Origin: Brevibacterium sp. S22
Lineage (GTDB): Bacteria > Actinomycetota > Actinomycetes > Actinomycetales > Brevibacteriaceae
Assembly: GCF_004745485.1 (NCBI RefSeq)
Contig: NZ_RHFG01000009.1
Coordinates: 62,001-126,000, forward strand
Direction: 5' to 3'
Length of the DNA: 64,000 nt
The notes below the pieces were generated by a model. The model saw nothing but the letters and a program-made list of their open reading frames with translations. It ran no database searches and had not been told where the DNA came from. Position numbers and translations under genes: made by a program. The first letter of the stretch is position 1, and each line of letters starts with the position of its first letter. This document shows, piece by piece, positions 24,108 through 32,760 of this stretch.

Positions 24108-25262
24108 ATGACTCGCTGGATCGAGGCCGCATTCGTTCGCGGCGGCACGAGCAAGGGACTGTTCTTCCGGGAGGATGCGCTGCCCGCACTGAGGGAGGAC
24201 GGCGACACTTCCGAGCGGGATGCCGTGTTCACCTCGGCGATGGGATCCCCGGACTCCTTCGGCCGGCAGCTCGACGGGATGGGCGGAGGCATCTCCTCCC
24301 TGTCGAAGGTCATGATCGTGTCCGTTTCGACGCGGGAGGGCGCCGACCTCGACTACACGTTCGGGCAGGTCGCCATCGCCGAGGCGACCGTCGACTACTC
24401 CGGCAACTGCGGAAATCTGTCGTCGGGTGTCGTGCCGTTCGCGCTGTCGGCCGGTTTGGTTACGGCCGCCGACGGGTGGCACGTGTTCCGCCTGTTCAAC
24501 ACGAACACGTCGAAGTTCGTCGACGTCGGTCTGAATGTGGTCGACGGGCAGGCCGCTGTCGAGGGAGAACTGGTGCTGCCCGGAGTCAGCGACACGGGAG
24601 TCCCGATCGAACTCATCTACCCCGACCCTGCCGGCAGCCGGACCGGTGCACTGCTGCCGTCCGGAGTGGCACGCGAAGAGTTCGCGGTGGGCGGTGCGAG
24701 GTTCGAGGCCACGCTCGTCGATGCGACCCTGCCGCTGGTCGTCGTATCGTCATCGCTGGTGATGCTTCACGGCACGGAAACGCCGGAGGCCATCGACGCC
24801 AGCGCTCCGACGATGCGGCTCATCGACGAGCTGCGGCGGAAGGCAGCTGTGCGCATGGGGCTGTGCGAGACCCCGGAGACGGCACCCCAGGTCGTACCCA
24901 AGGTTGCGATCGTCAGCAATCCGCAGTCGACGAGACTCCTCGACGGCACCGAGCTTCCGGCCTCCGACGTCGACATCCTCGTCCGCGTCATCTCGATGGA
25001 GCAAGCCCACAAGGCTGTGCCGGGAACCGCCGCGATGTGCCTGGCCGCGGCCGCGCTGCTGCCCGATCGCGATTCGTTCGTCCGGTGCATCATCGAACGC
25101 AGCAATCCCGACTGGACCGGCCCCGAGGTGCGACTGGGCACACCATCCGGAGTGGTGACCGCCTCGGCGGTGTGGGACGACGAAGCGAAGACGGCGACGG
25201 CGACCTCCCTGTTCCGCACCGCGCGGGTGCTCATGGTCGGGAAGGTCGCCGTCAGCGACTGA
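24108..25262 (+). CDS. PrpF/GalD-family isomerase (4-oxalomesaconate tautomerase-like)
   Basis: The 384-residue protein matches the PrpF family of diaminopimelate-epimerase fold isomerases. Segments include the N-terminal AAFVRGGTSKGLFFRE (about 7-22), SPDSFGRQLDGMGGGISSLSKV (about 47-68), YSGNCGNLSSGVVPFAL (about 99-115) and PKVAIVSNPQ. GalD converts 4-oxalomesaconate between tautomers in gallate degradation, and PrpF isomerises 2-methylaconitate. The aromatic context favours the first, but no gallate dioxygenase is in the window. A leaderless-type -10 precedes it despite the 28-base gap to the transporter. Confidence 0.8.
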   Translation: MTRWIEAAFVRGGTSKGLFFREDALPALREDGDTSERDAVFTSAMGSPDSFGRQLDGMGGGISSLSKVMIVSVSTREGADLDYTFGQVAIAEATVDYSGNCGNLSSGVVPFALSAGLVTAADGWHVFRLFNTNTSKFVDVGLNVVDGQAAVEGELVLPGVSDTGVPIELIYPDPAGSRTGALLPSGVAREEFAVGGARFEATLVDATLPLVVVSSSLVMLHGTETPEAIDASAPTMRLIDELRRKAAVRMGLCETPETAPQVVPKVAIVSNPQSTRLLDGTELPASDVDILVRVISMEQAHKAVPGTAAMCLAAAALLPDRDSFVRCIIERSNPDWTGPEVRLGTPSGVVTASAVWDDEAKTATATSLFRTARVLMVGKVAVSD

Positions 25263-25277
25263 GTCGTTTTCGGTGGC

Positions 25278-28046
25278 TCAGCCCAGGCGGCGTCGGCGGA
25301 CGAGGAAGACGACGCTCGCGCCGATCACGATGAGTCCGGCAGCGATCGCCATCATCACCGTCGGGTCGGTGCCCGTCCGGGGCAGATTGCCTCCCGCTTC
25401 GCTGTCGGAGCCGCCGTCGCTCGAGCCACCGTTGCTCGCACTGTCACTGTCAGAGCCGGCGTTCGAGCCGCCGGCATCGGAGTCGGCGGTTGCACCGGCG
25501 GCCGAGCTTCCGGCATCGGCACCGTCCGAGTCAGAGCCCCCATCGTCCGAGTCCTCGTCGAAGAGCCCGACGATCACGGGATCGTGGTCGGAGGCACGGA
25601 ACTGGTCCGCTGCGAAGAGATCGGCTGCGTTGTAGTTGAAGCGGCTGTACTCGAGGGCCAGCGCCTCCACGGAGTTGATGTTCCAGACATCGGCCCCGGT
25701 GATCGCGTCGAATCCGCTGGAAGGCAGGGCCGCCTCGGTGCCGGTGCTCTGTGCGTTCGCACCCGAGGAATCGAGGGCGAGCACATGGTCGAGACTGCCG
25801 GTGCGCGAACCGTAGACGTAAGTCGACTTATCCGTCTTCTCCGCGGCGACATCCTTGAAGCCGGCTTCGTAGAAGACCTGCATCGGATCCTCCTGCGTGT
25901 ACGAGTTGAAGTCGCCGAGGAGGTAGACGTAGTCGCCGCCCGCGGCCTTCTGCCGGTCTCCGGCGAAGTCGACGAGCGCCTTCGCCTGCTTGACGCGGTC
26001 GGCGTTCGACGCACCCTGACCGTCACCACTGTCCTCATTGCCCGGTCCTTCGCCCGAACCCTTGGACTTGAAGTGATTCGAGACCGTCACGAAGGTCTTG
26101 TCCTTCTCCACCTCGCCGGAGGAGTCCTTCGGCGCGAACGCCTGGGACAGGGGTTCGCGGGCGTTGGAGAACGCATCCTGATCCTCAAGGATCGTCGATT
26201 CGCTCTGCGGGGCCACCTCGGCGGGCTGATAGATCAGCGCGGTTCGGATGACGTCCTCATCGGCGGGGACCGCGTCAGGGGAGGGGACGAACGCCCACTT
26301 CTCGGACCCAGCCGCCTCGTTGAGGCGATCGACGAGGATCTTCAGAGCGTCGTCGCGGTCATCGCCGAACGCAGCGGAGTTCTCGATCTCCATGAGTGAG
26401 ACCACCGACGCATCGAGCTTGTTGATTGCGGTGACGATCTTCGCCTCCTGTCGCTTGAGGCTCTCGGCATTCGCGGCGCCGCGGGCATCGCAGCCGCCGC
26501 GGACAGTGATGTGGTTGCCGTCGCGGTCGTCGTAGTACTCGCACCCGTCGAGCTGGTCGCCGGTCGTGGTGAAGTAGTTGAGGACGTTGAAGCTCGAGAG
26601 GCTGACCTGCCCGCCTACGGATTCAGGGGAGTCGCTGCGAGTGTTTGTGAACGTGGTCGGCTGGACCGTCACGGCATTGTCCCCGGTCAAACGGGTGGTC
26701 GGCTGGAACCGCCACTTCTCGTGATCAAAGCCGAGCACCACCGGCGAGGTGAACGAGGCCTTCGCACCGACGCGGACAGGGGCGTCCTTGTTCAGGTAGG
26801 GCAGCGACACGTTCTTGTCGGATTTGAGGAAGTCCACGGTGGCGCCGTCGTCGAGGACGACCTCACGGTCGAGATTCTCCTCCTCCAGTGCCGTTGCTTC
26901 GGGACTGCCGGGGCGGTGGACGTCGGTGGGCTGGCCGAGGGTGCCCTCGCCGATGGCCAGGACGACCTCACCGTAGGTGTTCGTGTTGTAGTTGTCCGCG
27001 ACGGTCAGCGCTTCGCCGGGCTGGAGGAGCATGCCTTCGAGGGATTCGCGCTTCTCGTCGCCGGTGGGGAAGGCGCCTTCGACGGGTTTGACAGCCTCGG
27101 CGGGTTCGTCGAGTGTGGTCAGCCCGCTGTCGGACACGGAGATCTGGGTCTGTCCGTAGTGTTCGGACACTTTGCCGGTGATCTCGACGTGGTCGTCGAT
27201 GTTCACGTCGGCGACGGTGTCGGGGGAGTAGACGAAGATGCCGTCGGAGGCGGCGTCCGTCGCGTGATCGGCTCCGCCGGTGCCAGGGGTCTGAATGTAG
27301 TAGCCGTTCAGTCCGCCTTCGGGGTACGCGGCGGTGACGATGCCGCGGGTGGTCACCGTCTCGCCCTGCAGCGGGCTTTCCTCGCCCGTGCCCTGGACGT
27401 CGGCGATCGGGGTGACGCCTTCGGGGCTCTCGCCGTCTCCGCCGTCGTTGTCTCCGTCGTCGCCGCCGGGGAGGGCGTTCGGGGTGGGCGCGGCGGACGT
27501 CCAGGTGTCGCCGACGAGTTGGATCGAGTCTCCGCCCGAGGCGGTCGCGCCGGTGGGTTCAGCCTCCTGGTCGGTGACGGGGGCAGGGGTGAAGGTGTTC
27601 TTGGCGCCGGTGACTCCCTTGCCGTCGACGGTGCCGCCGATCTGCTGGAAGTCGATGAGCGCGCCGGATTCGTCGACGACGAAGGCGCTCGACCCGTACT
27701 CTCCGTCGGCGGCCGACCCGGCCTTGACGGAGTTCGTGATCGGCACTTCGACGGCCAACGCCCCGGAGTCGCCGACCGTCGTGTTCTCCGGCGCGGTGAC
27801 GGTGTTCTCTTGTGCTTGAACGCTGCCGCCGCGGGTGACCGAACCGAAGGTCCATCCGGAGATGTCGGCGCTGGGTTCGGCAGCGATCTCGATGAAGTCC
27901 GTGTCGATGGAGTAGGCGATTTCGGAGATGTGGGTGTCGCCGGCGGCGGCGAAGCGAGACACCGCGTCCGCCGGACCGGCGGGGAGGATGAGAGCGGCCG
28001 CGAGGCCGAGCGCTGCGCAGGACGACGCCGTCTTGGAGACGTTCAT
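25278..28046 (-). CDS. Sortase-anchored extracellular nuclease (ExeM/NucH family)
   Basis: A 922-residue surface protein. In order: a signal peptide (about 1-28), a lamin-tail-like domain (about 38-150, HISEIAYSIDTDFIEIA), a linker, and an OB-like region (about 210-320, VTTRGIVTAAYPEGGLNGYYIQTP). The endonuclease/exonuclease/phosphatase domain follows (about 470-830). It has SSFNVLNYFTT, SLMEIENSAA, VTVSNHFKSKGSG, YLLGDFNSY, SLDHVLAL and SDHDPVIVGLF, which include the metal and catalytic His/Asp residues. A Ser/Gly/Asp-rich stalk leads to LPRTG, a hydrophobic span and RRRR. It should digest DNA outside the cell and stay bound to the wall. TTCACAT repeats upstream suggest control by phosphate. 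GAAAGG precedes the ATG. Confidence 0.92.
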   Translation of the reverse strand: MNVSKTASSCAALGLAAALILPAGPADAVSRFAAAGDTHISEIAYSIDTDFIEIAAEPSADISGWTFGSVTRGGSVQAQENTVTAPENTTVGDSGALAVEVPITNSVKAGSAADGEYGSSAFVVDESGALIDFQQIGGTVDGKGVTGAKNTFTPAPVTDQEAEPTGATASGGDSIQLVGDTWTSAAPTPNALPGGDDGDNDGGDGESPEGVTPIADVQGTGEESPLQGETVTTRGIVTAAYPEGGLNGYYIQTPGTGGADHATDAASDGIFVYSPDTVADVNIDDHVEITGKVSEHYGQTQISVSDSGLTTLDEPAEAVKPVEGAFPTGDEKRESLEGMLLQPGEALTVADNYNTNTYGEVVLAIGEGTLGQPTDVHRPGSPEATALEEENLDREVVLDDGATVDFLKSDKNVSLPYLNKDAPVRVGAKASFTSPVVLGFDHEKWRFQPTTRLTGDNAVTVQPTTFTNTRSDSPESVGGQVSLSSFNVLNYFTTTGDQLDGCEYYDDRDGNHITVRGGCDARGAANAESLKRQEAKIVTAINKLDASVVSLMEIENSAAFGDDRDDALKILVDRLNEAAGSEKWAFVPSPDAVPADEDVIRTALIYQPAEVAPQSESTILEDQDAFSNAREPLSQAFAPKDSSGEVEKDKTFVTVSNHFKSKGSGEGPGNEDSGDGQGASNADRVKQAKALVDFAGDRQKAAGGDYVYLLGDFNSYTQEDPMQVFYEAGFKDVAAEKTDKSTYVYGSRTGSLDHVLALDSSGANAQSTGTEAALPSSGFDAITGADVWNINSVEALALEYSRFNYNAADLFAADQFRASDHDPVIVGLFDEDSDDGGSDSDGADAGSSAAGATADSDAGGSNAGSDSDSASNGGSSDGGSDSEAGGNLPRTGTDPTVMMAIAAGLIVIGASVVFLVRRRRLG

Positions 28047-28134
28047 AGGGGCCTTTCATGAGGACAGATCACAGCGCACGGATCGCGGCGCAATCTCTTG
28101 CACGATATCCGGATACACGTCGACAACGGTGTCG

Positions 28135-28156
28135 ATCATGTGAATACGATGTGAAC
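28135..28156 (-). promoter_or_regulatory. PHO-box-like direct repeat upstream of the nuclease
   Basis: On the minus strand GTTCACATCGT and ATTCACATGAT are adjacent 11-base units (28156-28146 and 28145-28135). An 11-base period of (G)TTCAC units is the form of PhoP/PhoR boxes in streptomycetes and corynebacteria. It is about 90-110 bases before the nuclease start. Confidence 0.5.
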
Positions 28157-28228
28157 TGACTGTACTACGGCTTCGGATTCTGTGCCGTCATCAAGCGCAT
28201 CCGCTGTGTCTCTCCTACAGGGATCCGA

Positions 28229-29143
28229 TCAGCCGCGGAAAGCGAACCGCGTCTCAACCAGCTGGTGATCGGACGGGAAGCGGTTCTGCCGTTGGTTCGG
28301 GATGAGCTCGCAGCGGCCGCCCACATCGACGAACCCGTCTTCTTCTCGGCTTTCGGCACTACAGCCGCGCACCACGCTGTCGATGATGTCGAGGCCGCGG
28401 GAGAATATGAAATCGATGCGATCACGAGGTTCGGCACCGTCGGTGCGACCCGGTTCGGGCTTCTCTTCATGGCCGGCATGGGTGAGCGGTTCGATCGGCG
28501 ACCAGGTATCGGCCGGCGCGGCGACGGGGTCGGGGTGGATCGCGCGGAAGGTGTCGGTGAATCCGGCTGACAGCAGTGCGTCGGGGGAGCGCCAGGCGAT
28601 ATCGGGACGGTCCGTACGCGCCGCCCAATCCCCGGTGGACGGTGTGTTGAAATCACCGCAGATGACGACGGGCAGGTCGGCCTCATCGACCTCATCGCAG
28701 ATGCGGGCAGTCTCGGAGAGGATGTCTTCGATCTGCTGCAGTCGCGGAGCCTCCTCTGCATCGGCAACCTCTTGGCCCTCACCCTGCAGCGCTCGGTAGA
28801 CCGCATACGGGTACGGTGCGAGGTGGACGGACCAGACGAGGACCCGCGGCGAGTCCGGCAAGGGGCGCACGAGTGCGGCCTGGGCGTAGGGCTGCGTGCT
28901 GGTGTCCACTGCAGTCAGCTGTCCGGTGCTGAGCACGCCTGTGTCCCATCCGCGCTGCGCAAGGTCCGCAAGGAGCTTCGGGGCCAACTTCTCTGCGGCG
29001 CTGCCCCAGCACTCCTGCAGTGCCAGGATGTCGGCCGGGAACTGCGCAGCGATTGCGTACTGTTTCTCCTGGCCGAAGTCGACTTCTCGACCGCCGTACC
29101 AGACGTTCCATGTCTGTAGGGTGAATGTGGTCTCAGCGGGCAT
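28229..29143 (-). CDS. Endonuclease/exonuclease/phosphatase (EEP) family hydrolase
   Basis: The 304-residue protein has the EEP core: TLQTWNVWYGG near the start, ILALQECWG (about 36), VWSVHLAPYPY (about 94), VVICGDFNTPSTGDW (about 143), RIDFIFSRGLDII (about 240) and the final FPSDHQLV. It lacks a signal peptide and is probably cytoplasmic. It follows an ABC importer and a HAD phosphatase in the same direction, so it may release phosphate or cleave a phosphodiester from an imported compound. The ATG at 29143 has GGAGAAG upstream; a longer ORF to 29494 runs into the HAD gene. Confidence 0.82.
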   Translation of the reverse strand: MPAETTFTLQTWNVWYGGREVDFGQEKQYAIAAQFPADILALQECWGSAAEKLAPKLLADLAQRGWDTGVLSTGQLTAVDTSTQPYAQAALVRPLPDSPRVLVWSVHLAPYPYAVYRALQGEGQEVADAEEAPRLQQIEDILSETARICDEVDEADLPVVICGDFNTPSTGDWAARTDRPDIAWRSPDALLSAGFTDTFRAIHPDPVAAPADTWSPIEPLTHAGHEEKPEPGRTDGAEPRDRIDFIFSRGLDIIDSVVRGCSAESREEDGFVDVGGRCELIPNQRQNRFPSDHQLVETRFAFRG

Positions 29144-29178
29144 GGGATCTTCTCCAATGATCGGCATCGGCGGGGTGG

Positions 29179-29859
29179 TCAGTAGTCGGAGTCGACGAGG
29201 AGCGTGCGGGTTCGGGAGTCGAAGTGCAGCTGGGCGAAGTGCCGCAGTCGCACCTCGCCGGCCAGTTCGATGCTGGGATCGCTGTTGACTCCGATCACGG
29301 TGCATCCGGCCGTGTGAGCTGCTCGGGAACCCACCGGTGAGTCTTCGAAGGCGACCACCGCCGAGGCGGCCAAGCCAAGTCGCTGTGCGGCCAGAAGATA
29401 GGGGTCCGGCGAGGGCTTGCCCTGGATGACGTCGTCGATCGTGATGATCGTGTCGAAGAAGTCGAGCATGCCCGCGCGTTCGAGGAGGCCGCACACATCG
29501 TCGCTGCGTCCGTTGCTGGCCACAGCGATCGGGATGCTGCCGGACAGTGCCGCCACGAGTTCGGGAGCCCCGGGCATGGGAGCGGCGACGTGTTCCAGAG
29601 CAACACTGTAGGCACGGTCGACCTCCTCTGCTGTCGGGGGTCGGACATGGCTGGGGGAGCCGAGGCTCTCATACACCTGCTGCAGTCGAGCCACGGCTTC
29701 GGCTGCAGTGAGACCGCGAAGCCCCTCGGCAGCGATGCCATCTGCGGCCATCGACTCCAGGTAATCTCCCATCAGCTCGATCCAGGGGGCTTCGGAGTCG
29801 ACGAGGATTCCGTCGCAGTCGAAGACGGCACCGGAGAAGCCGGTGATGGAGTCGCTCAT
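29179..29859 (-). CDS. HAD-superfamily phosphatase (beta-phosphoglucomutase-like subfamily)
   Basis: The 226-residue protein has motif I in AVFDCDGILVDSE (about 11-23), a helical cap (about 25-95) and motif II in IAVASNGRSDD (about 118). Motif III with the Lys follows in IQGKPSPDPYLLAAQRLGL (about 152) and motif IV in VVAFEDSPVGSRAAHTAG (about 173). This is a sugar-phosphate phosphatase or mutase pattern. The ATG overlaps the stop of the ABC ATPase gene (ATGA), so it is part of the transporter operon and likely acts on the imported phosphorylated compound. Confidence 0.88.
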   Translation of the reverse strand: MSDSITGFSGAVFDCDGILVDSEAPWIELMGDYLESMAADGIAAEGLRGLTAAEAVARLQQVYESLGSPSHVRPPTAEEVDRAYSVALEHVAAPMPGAPELVAALSGSIPIAVASNGRSDDVCGLLERAGMLDFFDTIITIDDVIQGKPSPDPYLLAAQRLGLAASAVVAFEDSPVGSRAAHTAGCTVIGVNSDPSIELAGEVRLRHFAQLHFDSRTRTLLVDSDY

Positions 29860-30950
29860 GCGGGGAGTCCTTCGGCGTTGTTGCGGTCCAGGCGCAGCGC
29901 GGGCTCGGCGGTGACGGATGCGTCGATGCGCAGTCCCGGACACATGGCATCGGCTTCGGCAGAGGCCAGCGACGCCGACCACTGGGGACTGTGGTCCCCG
30001 GGGAGCCCGAGGTGGACCATTGTGCGCTCACCGGTGTAGGTGCTGTGCTTGACCTCGAGGAAGCCATCCGGTGCTGCGGTGATCGAGAGGTTCTCGGGCC
30101 GGACGAAGACGGTGTCATCGGGTGTGGGTTCGACTGGCAGGCGGTCCCTGATCGTCCAATCGCGGTCGACGGCGAACTCATTGATCGATCCGACGAATCG
30201 GGCGACGAAGGCGGTGGCGGGGGAGGCGTACACCTCGTGAGGGGCGGAGTACTGCTCGATCCTGCCGTCGTTCATCACGGCCACTCGGTCGGCGATCGCC
30301 AGAGCCTCTCCCTGATCGTGGGTGATGAATACCGTCGTGGTGCCCAGCGCCTGCTGCACCCGACGGATCTCATCACGCAGGGAGGAACGGACCGAGGCGT
30401 CGAGCGCCGACAGCGGTTCGTCGAGAAGCAGGACCTTCGGCTGGGTGGCCAATGCGCGGGCCAGAGCCACACGCTGCTGCTGTCCACCCGAGAGCTGGTG
30501 CGGGAAACGGGTGCCCATGCCGGACAGTCCGCAGATCTCGAGGAGCTCCTCGGTGCGTCCGCGCCGTGCTCCGGCATCGACCTTGCGGATCCGCAGACCA
30601 TATTCGATGTTGTCGCTGACACTGAGGTTGGGAAACAGGCTGTAGCTCTGGAACACCATGCCCATGTCCCGGCTGTTCGGCGGCAGCTTGAGCACGGATT
30701 CGCCGCCGACGAGCACGTCGCCTCCATTGACCGGTTCGAAACCGGCGAGGATGCGCAGGGTCGTCGTCTTGCCGCAGCCCGAAGGGCCGAGGAAACTGAC
30801 CATGCTGCCGGCCTCGATGTCGATGTTGAAGTCCTTGAGCACCTCGGTGCTGCCATAGGACTTGTCCACGTGCTCGAAGCGCACGGACTCGGGCTCGCTC
30901 GACTGTTCGATGCCCGAGGGCGATGGTCGAGTGCGATCAAAAGTGGTCAT
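29856..30950 (-). CDS. ABC importer ATP-binding protein (PotA/FbpC type)
   Basis: The 364-residue ATPase has Walker A GPSGCGKTT (about 58), Q-loop MGMVFQSYSLFPNLSV (about 101), signature LSGGQQQRVALARAL (about 155), Walker B VLLLDEPLSALD (about 175) and the H-loop ITHDQGEAL. A C-terminal TOBE-like regulatory part lies after about 245. A long ORF of 649 residues that starts in the permease gene is an artefact; the ATG at 30950 overlaps the permease stop (ATGA). With the two permeases and the binding protein it forms a complete importer. Confidence 0.93.
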   Translation of the reverse strand: MTTFDRTRPSPSGIEQSSEPESVRFEHVDKSYGSTEVLKDFNIDIEAGSMVSFLGPSGCGKTTTLRILAGFEPVNGGDVLVGGESVLKLPPNSRDMGMVFQSYSLFPNLSVSDNIEYGLRIRKVDAGARRGRTEELLEICGLSGMGTRFPHQLSGGQQQRVALARALATQPKVLLLDEPLSALDASVRSSLRDEIRRVQQALGTTTVFITHDQGEALAIADRVAVMNDGRIEQYSAPHEVYASPATAFVARFVGSINEFAVDRDWTIRDRLPVEPTPDDTVFVRPENLSITAAPDGFLEVKHSTYTGERTMVHLGLPGDHSPQWSASLASAEADAMCPGLRIDASVTAEPALRLDRNNAEGLPA

Positions 30951-31852
30951 GAGGTCACAGCGTCCTTTCTTGAGGCGGCGGCCGGGTCGTCGGCCTCGGT
31001 CTCGTCGTCTTCGCTCACAGCGTTCGGTCGGTGCCCGAAGCGTGATGCGCTCACCGTCGCAGCGGCCAAGAGCAGCCAGGTGGTGAGGTTGAGCAGCACT
31101 GACAGCGTGATCGAACCGCGGAAGTTCGTGCTCGAGAGCGTGTTGAGGAAGACCGGCAGGGTGTTGATCGACAGGGTCGCTGCCACCGTGTATTCCGCAA
31201 TAGACAGAGCGAAAGTGAAGAAAAGGGAGAACATCACCGGTCCGCGGATATTGGGGATGATGACCCGACGCAACGTGGTGCCGAGTCCGGCGCCGAGGAT
31301 CGACGAGGATTCGAAGAGGGTGCGCAGCGGCAGAGTGGACAGCCCGGCATCGATCGACCGGAAGGTGAAGGGCAAGCACAGGATGACGTAGGTGCCCACG
31401 AGCACGAGCGGCAGGTCCTGGGACTGCAGCATGGTGTTCAGCTGCATGCCGAGGCTGCCGCGCCCCTGGGATGCGAGGCTGCGCAGAACCGTTGAGAGTC
31501 CGGCGACGATCGCGATCGCCGGGACGACCAGCGGAAGGGTGCACAGGATGCTGAGCACCGATCGCAGCCGAGGCGCCCAGAGATGAACCGCGACGACAGC
31601 GGGAACTAACGTGACCACGAGAATGACGGCAGCGAGCACGGACACGATGAGGCTGCGCGTCAGCGGGGCCACGATCTTTCCGGAGTCGGCCAGGCCGGTG
31701 AGCCCGGATGTGGTGAAGCTTCCGTCGGCACGGAAGAACGAGTATGCCAGCGAACTCAGCAGGGGTGTGAGGATGAAGATCGCCAGGGCCACCAGTGGCA
31801 GCCATGCCAAGAACCTCCTCATCCGCGGGGAGCTGTTCAGGTGTTGAGCCAC
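30947..31852 (-). CDS. ABC importer permease 2
   Basis: A 301-residue inner-membrane permease with about six hydrophobic spans. The BPD-type EAA-like loop FESSSILGAGLGTTLRRVIIPNIRGPVMF (about 182-210) touches the ATPase. The charged C-terminal tail (EDDETEADDPAAASRKD) is unusually acidic. The start overlaps the upstream permease gene by 16 bases. Confidence 0.88.
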   Translation of the reverse strand: MAQHLNSSPRMRRFLAWLPLVALAIFILTPLLSSLAYSFFRADGSFTTSGLTGLADSGKIVAPLTRSLIVSVLAAVILVVTLVPAVVAVHLWAPRLRSVLSILCTLPLVVPAIAIVAGLSTVLRSLASQGRGSLGMQLNTMLQSQDLPLVLVGTYVILCLPFTFRSIDAGLSTLPLRTLFESSSILGAGLGTTLRRVIIPNIRGPVMFSLFFTFALSIAEYTVAATLSINTLPVFLNTLSSTNFRGSITLSVLLNLTTWLLLAAATVSASRFGHRPNAVSEDDETEADDPAAASRKDAVTS

Positions 31853-32760
31853 TTGGCGCTCCTCTTCGTCAGGGCATTGAAGGCGATGAGGACGATGACG
31901 GCGATCGCTCCCGTCGTCACACCCAGGGCCATAGCCACCCCTTCTCCGCCGGTGGCGGCAGAGCCTGCGAGCTGGCCGGCGATCTCGAGTGGGATGAGAG
32001 GAAAGCCGCCTGTGCCGATGAGCACCGCCGCCGAGGCGTGAGTGCCGAAGGCAGAGCCGAACAGCAGCAGCCAGGCGCCCAACAGAGCGGGGGTGATCAC
32101 CGGCAGTCCGACTCGGCGCCAGAAGGTCAGATCGGTGCCGCCCAAGGAGGTGTTGGCCTCACGCCACTGCTGTCTGAGCGCGACGAAGCTGGGCAGCGTG
32201 AGCAGGATCATCGTGGGAATGAGGAAGTATTGGTACATGAGGATCAGACCCTTGACGCTGTAGAGCGTGAACGTCGAATCGACCGCTGTGATCAGCGCGG
32301 TGAAGTATCCGGTGTTGCCGACTGCAACGATGAAGGAGAACGCCAGGGGGACGCCTCCGTCGTTGGCCAACACGCTGGAGATGACTGCGGTGATGGAGTC
32401 GACGATCGTCGACTTCACGGTCGAGATCGCCCAGGCGCAGATGCCGCCGAAGACTGCGGCCACAGTGGCCGCGGTGAATGACAGCAGCAGGCTGTTGCCC
32501 AGGGCCATCGAGCGCGAACCCGAGCCCAGTGCGGTGTAATTGTCGAGGCCGAAGGTCTTCGTGCCCGGTTCGCTGCCGGGGACGAGAAACGATGTCGCCA
32601 CCATTCCGACGATCGGGATCACGAAGAACAGCACGATGATGACGGTGATCGGCGTCAACGCCGTCCACGCCGGTGAGGGAGTTCGTTTGCGCCGTGGACC
32701 GGCCGGAGAGGGATCTTCTCCGGCCGGTCCACCGGTGTGCGACAGCGGTGCTGCGGTCAT
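31837..32760 (-). CDS. ABC importer permease 1
   Basis: A 307-residue permease with a polar N-terminal extension (about 1-30) and six or more membrane spans. Its EAA-like segment is ANTSLGGTDLTFWRRVGLPVITPALLG (about 203-229). The ATG at 32760 overlaps the stop of the binding-protein gene (ATGA); an ORF start at 32778 was rejected for that reason. Two separate permeases of this size with a PotA-type ATPase are typical of importers for phosphonates, Fe(III), polyamines or phosphorylated sugars. Confidence 0.88.
   Translation of the reverse strand: MTAAPLSHTGGPAGEDPSPAGPRRKRTPSPAWTALTPITVIIVLFFVIPIVGMVATSFLVPGSEPGTKTFGLDNYTALGSGSRSMALGNSLLLSFTAATVAAVFGGICAWAISTVKSTIVDSITAVISSVLANDGGVPLAFSFIVAVGNTGYFTALITAVDSTFTLYSVKGLILMYQYFLIPTMILLTLPSFVALRQQWREANTSLGGTDLTFWRRVGLPVITPALLGAWLLLFGSAFGTHASAAVLIGTGGFPLIPLEIAGQLAGSAATGGEGVAMALGVTTGAIAVIVLIAFNALTKRSAKWLNT

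Noticed and set aside
26511..28061. 516-codon open frame opposite the nuclease
   Set aside because: It is the mirror of the nuclease's repeated Asp/Val/Glu codons and extends over its promoter.
29856..31805. Fusion of a 285-residue N-terminus to the ABC ATPase
   Set aside because: The extension is an off-frame reading of the permease gene; the ATPase has its own ATG in an ATGA overlap.
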